DNA from: Galerina marginata
Taxonomy: Eukaryota; Basidiomycota; Agaricomycetes; Agaricales; Galerinaceae
DNA length: 64,000 nucleotides
NCBI GenBank assembly: GCA_023014335.1
Contig: JAECYW010000006.1
Location: forward strand, 3,162,001-3,226,000
Reading direction: 5' to 3'
Part shown: piece after piece, positions 1 through 11,676 of the stretch
Layout: every line of letters begins with the position of its first letter
Position numbering within the stretch: position 1 is the stretch's first letter
Program-made: the position numbers and the translations under genes
Notes under the pieces: generated by a model
What the model saw: only the letters and a program-made list of their open reading frames with translations
Told to the model about the DNA's origin: nothing
Database searches by the model: none

Positions 1-2
1 GA

Positions 3-466
3 CGCACCAGGCCGGACGTACGCCCCGACTTCGGCGCGTACAGGATGGCAAAAGACACGGAGATCCTGCGCATTACGCACCCGAGCGAGGCCGCGCGCGC
101 GTGGGAGGCGTGTGTACAGAGGCGGTGCGCGCGAAGGTCGGACTGAAGGAGGAGTTGCGCAAGGGAGTAAGGGCGAATGTGCGTTTGCTTTTCTTTTCTT
201 CTTCTTCTTCTTGGTCTTGTTCCTTACTCTTTGCTTCTTGTTGCTGTAGGGGTTTCTGGTCGCACTCATTTATTGTTAAAGATCTGTGCAGACGGACCAC
301 GTAAAGCGCACCTTCGACTACGACCTGTTCATCCGGGTCCCGGGAGTTCCTCCAGCGGGCTCACCGGGAGAGTCTGCTCAATGCGCTGCTGGATCGGGAT
401 GACGATGGGAGGAAGAGGCGGGGTCGGAAGCCGGCGTCGCAGGGGCAGTCGCAGGCGAAGGGGTGA
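3..466 (+). pseudogene. 3' part of an unrecognised gene, reading frame interrupted
   Basis: Codon-like sequence reads through in pieces but in three different frames. One frame gives FGAYRMAKDTEILRITHPSE up to about base 105, the next gives RAKVGLKEELRKG (to about 167), and a third ends with SREFLQRAHRESLLNALLD before a TGA at 464-466. An intron with GT near 168 and AG near 289-290 would join the second piece to DHVKRTFDYDLFIR, but the last piece needs a further shift around 335-345. The gene starts outside the window. Either the gene is decaying or the assembly has indels in this GC-rich stretch. I do not recognise the family. Confidence 0.3.
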
Positions 467-995
467 TTAAGAAAGGTTGGATGGCGGATGACGGAGGGCG
501 GGGGCTGGGGTTTTGGAGTGTGAGGAGGGTACGGGTGCGGCTGGTGAACCGTCACCGGTGGCGGTTCGTACAGTTCACGATCAGCTGTATTATTGATTCA
601 TCCAATGGATTTTTTGATTTTGGCCTCTTCAACTTGTGAACGTGCACTTGAGCATGATCATGACTGGCGGGATGACGAAGTCAAGCAGTGTAACGGCGAA
701 TAACCCCATAGACAAAGATGGGCAGATTTGTTGTACATATGTGTTGGCGCTTGACGGAGGAAGAATAGCTAACTAACGCGAACGTTCTTTCATGAAAGAA
801 TGAAATCAGAAAATCGGCAAAGAAAAGTCGCGTCAAAAGTCGCGTCGTGGGTACTTTGATCATCAGCCCAAAAATAGCGGCCTCCGTTCCCAACATTTTT
901 TCAATGGCAACCCTTTCGACCCTTGTTGCTCAACGCTCAGCACCAGCTGGTTCTCCACCAGCGTTGAAGTTTGGACCGACGGACTGCCGCTATCT
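467..995. other. Intergenic stretch upstream of the HEAT-array gene
   Basis: No supported gene. Two short open frames around 847-1077 on both strands are shadows of the first exon of the downstream gene and its leader. The promoter of the HEAT-array gene should lie here, but I see no clear TATA element close to the ATG at 996. Confidence 0.4.
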
Positions 996-3900
996 ATGGC
1001 CCATTCAGCTGTCCCGGGTCTTAGCGCAGTCAAATCCCAGTTCCAGAGGAATGACAGCAAACGGGGAGGCCGTGTAGACGAATTGAAACAAGGTAAGCTA
1101 CTCTAATCTGCTTGTCTGCACATCGTTGACGGGCATCGTAATCAGCAGCCGAGTTTCAAGATCCCATTGGAAGTGGCATCCCTCAGATAATCGCGCTCCT
1201 CGGTGACAGTAGCCCTTTGGTTCGTAAGGCAGCAGCGGATTCATTGGCCCAACTTTCGGAGCAAGGTATGTACAACATCAGATTTCTTGCTTCTATAGTC
1301 TAGTTGATGAACCCCATCGCAGTTGATTTTCGACGCTCTATTCGACTTGCCATTCCTCAGATTATCGCCCTCCTCAGCGACAAGGACAAGGAGGTTCAAC
1401 ACGCTGGTTCACGATCGTTGGTAAAGCTGTCGAAACATGGTAAGGCGCTTAGTTTTCTCATCTCAACGTATCTTAAGAGTTTCCCATCCAGCCGAATTCT
1501 TCGAACCCATTCAGGGTACCATGCCTCAGATCGTCGAGCTCCTCAGCAGTAGTGATAAAAGCATTCGTACGGCGGGTGCAAGTTTAGTGGTGAATCTGTC
1601 GAAGCAAGGTAAAGTGATAAATTCTCTAGTTCTATGCGAGCACCACTGACGAGAATCTCAGCCGACCTCCGAGCCTCGATTGGAAGCGCAAATGCCATTT
1701 CTAAGATTGTCGCCCTCCTCGGCGACACCAACAAGAGCCTCCGTCAAGCAGGTGCCGAATCGTTAGCGAAGTTGTCCGGCCAACGTATGTCTTATTGTCG
1801 TCCACACTTCCTGCCTGACTATTAAAATATTCTAGCGGAGCTTCGAGATCGCATTCAGAATGCTATTCCTCAAATCGTTGAGCTCCTCAGCCATAGCAAC
1901 AAGGATATTCGGATTGCGGGTGCACATTCACTAACCAACCTCTCGAAGCAAGGTAAAATATTCACTTAGTTCTCTGAGTCTAGATGCCGTTGACAATGAG
2001 GATGCTAGTCGACTTGGAAGGGTCTATTGGGAATGCCGTTCCCCAGATGATTGTCCTCCTCAACTCCAGGACCAATGGGGTTTCGCAGACAGCTGCAGAT
2101 TTATTGGCAACACTCTCCGAGCTGGGTATGCGATTCTCTTTCTCTGTCTTCCATCTGGTAGTCGCTGATCGAAGGACTGTAGTCGCGATCCAAACCTCCA
2201 TTCAAGCCTCCATGCCTCAAATTATCGCCCTCCTCGACGACATGGACATTGACGTTCGCAAGACAGTGGCTAAAATGTTAATACAATTGGCGGAAGAAGG
2301 TAAGATACTTAATATTCGTATCCGTAGCACGCTAACGAGCTTTGCAGTCGAGTTGCAGGAATCAATGGGCCCCGCTGTTCCCAAGTGCGTTGCGTTCCTC
2401 AGTGACAAAGACAAGGAGTTTCGTCAGCTTGGTGCACATCTGTTAATGAAGCTGTCGGGATGCGGTAATTATAAAGGCTTCGATTCTTGGTCGAATCTCG
2501 CTAATCATCACTCGCCGGTTTGTAGCCAAATTCCAAGATCCCATTGCTACCACCATTCCTCAGATCGCTGCTTTGCTCAGCGACATTTCCTGGTCCGTTC
2601 GTCAGGTCGGAGCGCTTGCGTTGGTGAAGTTGTCAGAGAGACGTAAACTATCTAATCCTTCTCTGCACTTAACGTCACTAACAGTATTTCAGCTGAATTT
2701 CAAGAGCATATTCGAACTACCATTCCTCAAATCATTAACCTCCTCGACAACTCGGAAAACGGTGTTCGCCTAGCAGCTGCGGAATCATTAGTACAACTGT
2801 CAGAACTTGGTAAGATTTCCGACCATCTTCGAGTCTGAACCTTGAAGATAAATACGCATTTTAGCCGAGTTCCGAGAATCCGTGGAACCCGCCATGCCCC
2901 AGATTGTTGTCCTGCTTAGCAGCAGCTCTTGGTTTGTCCGTCTAGGAAACGAAAGCTCGATATCAAGACTCTTGCATCAAGGTAAAATTTCGAAGCTTTA
3001 CTATGGACATCGCTAATAGGCTGTCCGCCCTCCAGCCCAATTTCAAGAGGCCATTCAGATTGCCATTCCTGATATTGTCACCCTCCTTGGCGATAAGGAC
3101 AAGGGTGTTCGTCAAGGGGCTGCAGAGTCGTTGGCGAAACTTTCAGACCATGGTAGGCTGTTTGATCTTCTCATCTTAACATCGCTGATCAGCGTTCTAT
3201 TGTAGTCGTGTTCCGAGCCTCCATTGGGCCTGGCATTCCTCAGGTGGTTGCTTTGCTTGGTGACCTCGTGTCATCTGTTCGTCAAGTTAGTGCCCATGCT
3301 CTCGAGAAATTTTCAGAGCAAGGTAAGTACCTTATGCTTTTAGTCTAATTACGCCGCTGAGGAACCCCATCTTTGTAGCCGAGCTTCAAGAGTCTATCCG
3401 AAGCACCATTCCCCAGATCGTCGGCTTCCTCAGCAACGCCGGCGTCGATGTTCGTCAAGCTGGTGCAGATTGCTTAGCAAAGCTGTCGGAGCATGGTAAG
3501 CTAGCCAGTGGTTTTCTGGTGTGGGTGTCGCTAATATGCACCATAGGAGAGTTCCGACAATCAATCGGGCTTGTCATTTCTGAGATCACCACTCTCCTGA
3601 GCTACAAGGACAAGGACGTTCGTCAAACAGCTGCCGAGTTGTTGGCGAGGCTATCGGTGCACGGTATGTTCTCTAATCTTCCAGTCTGAATTATAGCTCA
3701 TGATTCTTTCAGCCGAATACCGAGACCCCATCAAGCTTGCCATACCAAGGCTTATTTCTCTCTTGAGTGACCGAGATTGGTTTGTTTCTAAGACGGGTGC
3801 AGCTTCACTGGCAAAACTTGCAGAACAATGTAACATACTCCTTTTCAACTTCTCTCGTCTGAACGTCACTGATGTGAATCAATTTGCAGCCGAATTTCGT

Positions 3901-6900
3901 GGACTCGTCAGCCAAGCCGTTCCTCAGATCGTGGTCCTGCTCTCCAGTAACACCAGCATTCTCCGTAAGGCGGGTGTAGATTCGGTCACAAAGCTGTCGG
4001 AGCATGGTAAGCCACCTAGCTTTCGGGTTTGGATTTCGCTGATGTGCATGTGTTGTAGCTGAGTTCCGGAAAACCATCGCGCTCTCCGTCCCTGGTGTCG
4101 TCGCCCTCCTCAAGGACAGTGTCAAAGATGTTCGTCAAGCTGGTGCAGATGCATTAGGAAAGATTTCCGAGCATGGTAAGATATTTACCTACCTGGTGTT
4201 AAAATTCGTAGCTGATTGTTGCTTTAGCTGAATTCCGAGTATCCATTCAAAACGCCATTCCTCAAATTATCCCCCTCCTTGGAAACAACGATAAAGACAT
4301 TCGTAGCACTTGTGTCAACTCGTTATTGAAGTTATCCGAACAAGGTATATTATTTAGTTTTTGGATCGAACGGCGTTGATGAGTTCTCTAGCTGGACTTC
4401 GAAACTCCTTGCGGATTGCCGTCCCTCAAATCGTCGTGCTTCTCAGTGACAAGGATAGTGATGTTCGTCAGGCGGGAATAGTTTCGTTGTTGAATCTCTC
4501 GGCGCGTGGTACGCTCTATTTCATTTGATGGGTTGAGTACTGCTGACGAGCATCATAGCCGAGTTCCAGGATTCCATCAGGCTTGCCATTCCTCAAATCA
4601 TAGTTTTGCTCGGCGACGGTACCTGCGCTGTTCGGGAGGCCGGCGTACATTCACTGGTGAAACTTTCCGAGAATGGTACGACCTCTGCCTTTCGTTTTGA
4701 ACACGGCTAATTATTGTTCTAGCTGTGTTTCGAGACTCTATTGCGTCTTCCGTTCCTCAAATCGTCGGACTCCTCCAGAACGACGAGGACGAAGTTCGTA
4801 AGGCGGCTAGAGATTCTTTGTTGAAACTCTCAGAGCAAGGTGAAACATTTTGTTTTCTCGCTTGAACCTCGTTAATCAGATCTTCTTCTAGTTGAAGTTC
4901 GAGATTCGATTGAGAGTTTTACTCCCCAGATTGTGGCCTTGCTCAGCAACTGGAGCAACGGTGTTCGTAAGATTGTTGCAGATTTGGTGGCGAAATTATC
5001 AGAGCAAGGTAAGTCGGTTGATTGTGTGGCCTCAACTTGACTGATGACTATTTTAGAAGTGCTTCGAGGGCCTATTCCTCACATCGTCGCTCTCCTAGAC
5101 GCCAAAGACAAAGATGTTCGTCAGTCCGGTACAGACTCGTTAGTGAAGTTATCGGCGCAACGTAAATATTACTTCTCGTGCTCATCTGAATGTCTCTGAC
5201 AAACTTTTTAGCGGAGCTTCGAGAACCCATTCTCAGCGTTATTCCTGAGGTCATCGCCCTTCTCAGTGACAAGGACAACAGTATTCGCCAGACGGGTGCA
5301 GATTCCCTGTTGATACTCTCAAACCATGGTACGATTTTGATTTTTTGAGCTCAAGGGTTGCTAACGAGTGCCTTCCAGTCGAGTTCCGAGAACCCATTGG
5401 GACTGCGATCCCTGCTATCATTGCGCTCCTCAGTCAAGACGACAAGCATGCTCGTAAGCTCGGAGCGAACTCGTTGGCAAGGTTGTCAGAGTACGGTAAG
5501 TAAAATCATATTTCTCATTTGAGTACCGCTCATGACCCCTGCAGCTGACTTCCGAGACTCCATCGCACCTGCCATCCCTCAGATTGTCGCCTTGCTGGAT
5601 AACGGCGACCCCGATGTTCGTGAAGCTGTGGCCGATTCATTGGCTAGACTTTCAAAGCATGGTACGAGATCAACTTTTCCACCTTGGCCATGGCTTATAA
5701 TATTCCTAGCTGGAGTCGCCCCTATTCTCACTGATAGCCCTAAACCCCTTGGTATTGCGACCAGCGGCGAGCTCAGCCCTCTCAGCGCCGTCAGTGACGA
5801 ATTCCCTTTCGTCGCATCGCCTACCTCGCCCACTGGCAGCATCTCATGGGGCCAGTTCTTCGTCAACGAACCAGAGCTCGCTATAAACAGCCCACATATG
5901 GTTGAGGAACGCAATCCTCTCGTTGACGAAAGCAGAGGCCATGAACAACCGTTGTACGTTGTAGTTAACTTAGTCTTAACATTGTCATCCCTTGAGCAAA
6001 CCTGACTTTCTCGTCTTGTTTAGATATGAAGCTCCGGTTAAGGTTCAGAATGGCCACGACACTTTAACCTCCAAAGTCCAGGCTCCTGCTCCGAAAGAAA
6101 CAAAGACTGACTTACCTAAATTATCGGTCAACGTTGCTGATCGTCCGGAAGCTCGCGGTAGCACTCTGGCGTTGAAAAGGGGTGACCAGTCCACAACAGG
6201 AATGGCAAGTGATGGGCCGCCGAACCAGGAAAGACAAGCCGCGAACAATGGTCAACCTGTCAAGCACCAGGAACAGGAGAAGGAATTGCCAATGACGACT
6301 GCAAACTCCTTTGTAAATCTGCGGACGCAGACCAATGTTGAAAAAGAAGAGGATGAGAGGACAGCAGTGGAGGAGGAAGTGGTCCAGGAATCACCAGCGA
6401 AAGAAGAAACACTACAAGTGCCTGTGACGGCGAAGGCGAAAAAGGCGGGAAGCAATGGGGCAAGGAGTCTCCAGATATTGCCGCAGCCATCTCCATCACC
6501 GACTGTCGAGGACACGGAGACGGATTACTTCGCTGGAACGGATTTCAGTCTAGCGACGAAAAAGCCTTCACAACCTTCGCCAGCACTCCAACCGTCACGT
6601 TCGACTTCCTCAGGTCATCTCCCGCATGTCAAATATGAAACCCCGCCAACACCTGCTACGTCTCCCAAGATGGAATACCCCATGGTTGGATCTGGATACC
6701 CCGATAATCATAATACCGATAAATCTGTAAAAAGCGCATCTATATCCCATGTTGGCGATGCTTACAGTGAAAAATACGTTACAGGTGAGCTGTTCCTTAC
6801 TTTAATCTTTGCTCAAGCTAACTACTGCACTGTACTCTTTCAGATTCCCGAGAAGACGTGATACCCGACTCCCTATTTGCTCGTGTGCTCAAATGGGTGA

Positions 6901-6911
6901 CATGTAGATAA
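996..6911 (+). CDS. HEAT-repeat protein encoded as one repeat per exon (27-repeat array)
   Basis: Predicted 31 exons, about 1440 aa. Exon 1 (996-1092, MAHSAVPGLSAV...) ends in phase 1. Exons 2-28 (first 1149-1265, last 5545-5661) each encode one helical repeat. Twenty-five of them are exactly 117 nt (39 codons), one is 123 nt (1662-1784) and one 105 nt (5057-5161). Every junction is phase 1, so each exon is symmetric. Each repeat has the pattern AEFR-SI--AIPQIVALL, then D-DVRQAGADSLAKLSE-G, which fits HEAT/ARM-like alpha solenoids. Exons 29-31 (5710-5953, 6024-6784, 6844-6911) give a low-complexity Ser/Pro/Glu-rich tail that looks disordered and ends VLKWVTCR. The exon lengths sum to a multiple of three. 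Function unknown; HEAT solenoids generally bind proteins. The start is the first ATG in the frame that joins exon 2. No signal peptide or catalytic domain seen. Confidence 0.85.
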
Positions 6912-7357
6912 TCATCGATACCAGCGCCATTCTTTTCAACTTCAACAATTACTGGTCATGATATCTTCCAGACTCTCCTTATATTTGTTGCTCTTTATTG
7001 TTTAATTTAGTCTACAGTTGTATGCGATGCTCACAGGATGAGTGCTTTTCTGCTTAACCACATAAACCTGACATCGACGTTCCTTCAAGGCCTTTCGTTC
7101 TCGACTCCACCTGTAGGTTATGTCTTTGATATGTTTCCGTTCCAATAGTTTTGTTTTTGTAAATCTAGTCTTTGACGGATGGCGGACAATTATTCAGTAG
7201 GGCGGAAAGTTAGCATGTCCACTAGCGCGCACTGCTCAACCCCATCCGGGCGTTATTTAGGAGTATATAACTAAGTAGCAGTGATTTTCATCCTCTATCG
7301 TCGAAATAAGTAATATAGAACACAATTCACGTCCTGCGAATTCTTTACAGGTTGAAG
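6912..7357. other. Convergent intergenic region
   Basis: The HEAT-array gene (plus) and the NLR gene (minus) end towards each other across about 450 bp, so this should hold both 3' UTRs. T-rich tracts occur near 6985-7010 and 7150-7160. No gene seen. Confidence 0.5.
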
Positions 7358-10300
7358 CTAAAGAAAGTCTTTGTACAGGTAGACTAAAGCACTTGTTTCC
7401 TCCGAGTTTGGAACCAGAAATGGGTCCTCCGCCTTGTGAGTGAGGAACTGACAACGGGTCATACCCCATTTCCCAATAGGCCCTGAGATGGCGCTGTAAT
7501 ATCGCATTGCCTCGAGATAAACACCTTGGGCATCTGCGATTTGGCCCATTTTCGCCCAGGCTCGTCCTATCATTTCTAGGGTTTGAGCGATGTCCGTAGG
7601 ACGGCCGTATGACTTGCAAATCGGAAGAGCATCAACCAGTTTCTGGAGAGCGAGAGGATAGTCGCCTATCATGAAAAGTGTTCTGCCAAGAAGCTGGATG
7701 GCAAGGCCGGAATATTGCAAAATATCTTGATATTCTTTGATCGCAGCCTCGCCGAATTCTACAGCTTTGTGGAAGTTCATGGTCCAGTAATGAGCCCACT
7801 GGAGCTCGTAAGTGCATTTAGCCTGATTCAGCCGATCTCCAAGTTTTCGAAACCTCTCCCGTGCGTCAATAAGGCATTGAATGCCCAGTGGATCTCCTTT
7901 CTGTCCATAAATGACTCCGCGGTAATACAAACTGAGAGCCACGCCCTCAGTGTCGTTGAGCCTCTCAAAGACAGCGCTAGCATCCTTTACTAATGGGAAC
8001 TCCTTCTCGAAATCGCGGTCACTCTTTGCCCTGTATAACTCGACAAGATTCAGCCAGCTGCGAGCGGCACGTTTCTCATCGGGGACCGACAGGAATTTTT
8101 GTTCTGCTTCTTTGAAATACTTCTCGGCAGGTTCATAGCGGTCAAGGTATATAAGGATCTTGCCATAACAGGTCAAGACCTCGCCGAGGAGTGACTGGTG
8201 GCCTTCTAACTCGCGTGCAAGTTTCAAGGCATATCGAATGAGCTCGAGTCGCGGTCGCGTTGAAAGCTGATATGCCGCCAAAATGAGGAAAGCTTCAATT
8301 AATTTCGGGTCGGGAACTTGAGCCTTGAGAAGGACAGCCTGTAGATTCACTTCCCCGTCAGAAAGCGCATCGGAATGTTCTTTGAAAGAAACATCTCCAG
8401 GCGAAGACTTGTGTTTTCCTAGGAATGTGCATGCGGACGTGATCATTTCGGTGCGAACATGGTCAGGGAATCGAGAATTATCGAGGGTGTACGATTGGAT
8501 AACCGGAAGAACAGAGTAGTGGTCCCCACGCAGCTGTACGAGGGCGGTTTCGCAAAGAACCTCCAAAGCGCCAGTAAGATCACCCAAATTGCTCGCCCAC
8601 CACTTCTTGAGGCCATCGTACGTGGTGCCAACAGGCAACATGGAGAGGATTGCGAGAAGCTCGAACGCTTCTTTGTGAGCTTTCATGGGTGGACTGTCTA
8701 TAGAAAGCCTGATGCTAACGTCGATGCTATGCTTCGCATCCCCTCCTCGTCCGAGCATCGTCGTCCCAACACGTTGATACTCCTCCAAGAGCTCCTCCGC
8801 TCCCAACTTGGTTGTCGCAGCCCTTTTCGCCGTCAAGGTTATGGCAAGAGGCATATATCCAAGGATTTGAAGAAGCGCCGAAAGTTTGGGATCATCCTTA
8901 CTCGCAGGGTAGATATCGAGGTAGATTTGACGGGCGGCAACATCATCCACTGCTTCGATTTCAAAGGGTGACCACTGCTTTCCGTTGCAGGGAGGAATGG
9001 ACGACCTCATCGTGATAAAGAGACTGACGTGGGGAATTTGATCGAGTTCATTCAGAAGTTGCTCCGTATCTGATCTGGATTCCGCCAAGTTCCATGGAGT
9101 CTCGAAATTGTCGAGCAACAGAATGACAGGTTTCTTCGATGAATGAATTCCAGAAAGGATGTCTTGGAGGGTGTCGCCAGTATTCTGAGTCGTCCCTAAT
9201 GAGTTATAAAGAGTGTCGAGTAGAAGTGAATATGATGTCGCTTTGACACATGGAACCCAGATACGGTTTTGCTCGGCAAAGTGGTTCTTCAAGTTTGGAT
9301 CTGCCATGACTGCCAGCGCAGTGGAGGTCTTGCCCATCCCGCCTGGCCCGAGTAGACAGATGTGAGACCGCTTCTGGCCATCTAGATTTGCAGTTAGAAT
9401 CTGGACAAGTTGGGCTACAAGGGCGTCACGACCACGCAAGATCGCCCCCTTGGCAGGAATTTTAGCACGTGGACGTCGACGGCAAGTGGCGGACCTCGAC
9501 AGCTGCTCATGCTCATGGTTTTCGTCCAGTATAATTTTGAGATCATCCATAGTCGTTTGGAGGTGGTCGACCTTTCGACTCATGTCATCCAATGACTTCT
9601 GATGGCTATTATGAAATGCCAATATTTCTTGTTCCAATACGTGCAGAAATTTTGCGTCGTTGATCTGACGAGCGAGCTGCAGAACTCTGAGGTTAGCTCA
9701 CGTTCAACTCATCTTTAGCAACAAGACATTACACCGAAGTTCGTCAACGAATTGTCTAGGCGTCCCATGCACTTCTTGACCTTTTCTTCATTAAGGCCTT
9801 TGAAGAGAATTAAGAGAAGCGCATTTTGAGAGGAAATCTCGTTGATTTTCCCCTGGATATATTCCAGATCGCTGGAGAATAGACTTAACATCAGAAACTT
9901 TTCCCGGCAGAGACAGAGGTAGTACTTTGACAACGATTGGATATCGGCCTCGAGCTCTGCCTGGATCCTTTCACCCTTCTTCTTCTCCTTCAATTCGTTG
10001 ACCAAAACGGTCATAAGCGTCCTTATACGCTGCTTCAGTTCCTCTGCACGTTCCAAGGTGGCGTGACTGTCCTGTAACAGACAAAGTCAGCAACAGCCGG
10101 CCACAATCAAGGCGTCTACTCACATCGCATGCGTGTATGATGTTTTTCGCGACCTTTACAATGGTGGCGACTCCAGGTAGAGGGATTTGGTCGGCGACAG
10201 CCTCCAGGGCGTCAAGAAACTCTTTTGCCGCCTCGCCGGCATACTCTGTCGACGTCGGTTTCGCAGAGAGGCTGCTGTCGTCTTTTGCTTGGTTGACAAA

Positions 10301-10447
10301 AGTGGTGGAAGAAACCTAAGGAAGAAATAGCACAATTAGTAGTATTTCCTTTTCCTATATTCAGAAAGCAATGCTCACGGATGGGTTGTTCGAATGGGAA
10401 GCGACTTTCGAGCCTCCGAAAAAAGATGGCAGGCGAAACCAGGGCAT
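7358..10447 (-). CDS. Fungal NLR: MLKL-NTD-like bundle, NB-ARC NTPase, TPR repeats
   Basis: Four exons: 10379-10447, 10124-10315, 9733-10071, 7358-9676. They sum to 972 aa. Residues about 25-200 are helical. They start with FLDALEAVADQIPLPGVAT, a pattern common in basidiomycete proteins with the MLKL_NTD-like four-helix adaptor/executor domain. NB-ARC follows: P-loop GPGGMGKTST near residue 310, Walker B-like PVILLLDNFETPW, a sensor-like SLFITMRSS and GYMPLAITL (the GLPLA-type motif). The C-terminal about 350 residues form TPR-like helices (for example YEPAEKYFKEAEQKF, GDYPLALQKLVDALP). The first exon encodes MPWFRLPSFFGGSK. In family terms NB-ARC-TPR proteins act as nucleotide-switched sensors, and the N-terminal bundle can act in membrane or cell-death signalling; for this protein that is inference. 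The gene looks intact. Confidence 0.85.
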
Positions 10448-11676
10448 GGCGAGAGTGACGGACGAAAAGAAAGGCCCAAGAGGTTGTTAATATAGTGTAT
10501 GTGTCGACATCGCGTGGCATGCCTCAAGGAGGCTTCAAGGCTGATGTCTGAACCAGGAATAACATCAACCTCGACAAACTTCATAAATATTTCAGCTAGT
10601 CAAGGATCTCCAGTGGTTGCGAGAAAAATTGCCAGTGGAGACAGGAAACCACAATAGATCGAACCTCGAATAACCTTGGGTGCAACGACAAGGTAAACAT
10701 AAGGATATAATTGTCAACATCAGTTCCAATGAGGTCCGCCACGAATTGGACGAATGTTATGGGTTCTTCGACATAACTGTAAAGTACTTATGCTATTGGA
10801 CGATAAATGAGGAAACGATCTGCCCGCAGAGAAGATAAAAACATACATGGTTTCTCGAAAACACTGGCCTGGTGATTTCACCTGGGGTGGGCGAGATCCA
10901 GCAACTTAGCAGTTGGCTCCTTCCTAGGCGTAAAATATTGTTGGTTGGTTTCGTGGTCGAGTCTGAATTTCTCTGAAAGTGGACATGTTATTTCATCATT
11001 GTGTGGCTGTGTGTGGCAAGGACTTCCTGTACTCTTTCCTCGACCTTCAACAGTCTTTCAACGTTCAACGTTCAACGTTCAACCCTCCAGGCTCCAGGGC
11101 ATTCAAGGCTAACGACACCACCACAACCTCGTCTGATACGCAACGTGTTTCGAAGTGTAGACTGGATGGAGTCCACTCCGACCTCTCTCTCCAGCAATAT
11201 CTCGTTTCTGCCGTTCCAGCCTACAAGTTCTAGACCGAGCCAACCCAGTTTGTATTATGCTACGCTCTCACCCGTATTGTGGGCTTTTATAAAACAATGT
11301 ATCATGTACGTACTACCACCACTCACTGGCAGCAATTGCCTCACGATTGACGCAAATTTTTCCAGTACTCTTACATAGAATTATATTACTTCTCTTTCGT
11401 CTCAAACTTCCATGAATGGACGCTAAGGACTTTGAGGTTCAAAAATATCCTCCCATCGAAGGATTCTCTTAAACGTGGCAATTCTCTCGTCGATAGGGAA
11501 AGGCCACTTCCTTCAAGCATTGCGAGAAGGGATTCCGCACACAGCTGGTGTCAAACCAGCATCGAAGATTGATGGACGCCAGAGCACTTCTCTACTCATA
11601 CCCATAAATATCAGCCAGGTTCGGTGAGTTTTTCTTTCCTTCCCATCCTTTCGCCTCTGCTCTCAAATCGCAAGCA
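10448..11676. other. Intergenic region between divergent NLR and SET genes
   Basis: About 1.2 kb between the divergent NLR and SET-protein genes, presumably carrying both promoters. Short open frames on both strands (10375-10584, 10979-11378, 11611-11796) lack splice support or recognisable domains and I treat them as chance. A short microsatellite is listed separately. Confidence 0.4.
11057..11083. repeat. 7-bp microsatellite (ttcaacg)
   Basis: Four near-complete head-to-tail copies of ttcaacg (27 bp) in the intergenic region. Seen directly. Confidence 0.8.

Noticed and set aside
6252..6515. Minus-strand open frames of 79-87 codons
   Set aside because: They lie antisense to the low-complexity tail exon of the HEAT-array gene; composition explains them.
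996..6911. Array of regularly spaced repeats as a CRISPR-like or satellite array
   Set aside because: Period of about 170 bp is exon plus intron, repeats are diverged, and each unit encodes a helix pair with splice sites.
8459..8971. 170-codon plus-strand open frame
   Set aside because: It is an antisense shadow of the NLR coding exon, with no splice or domain support.
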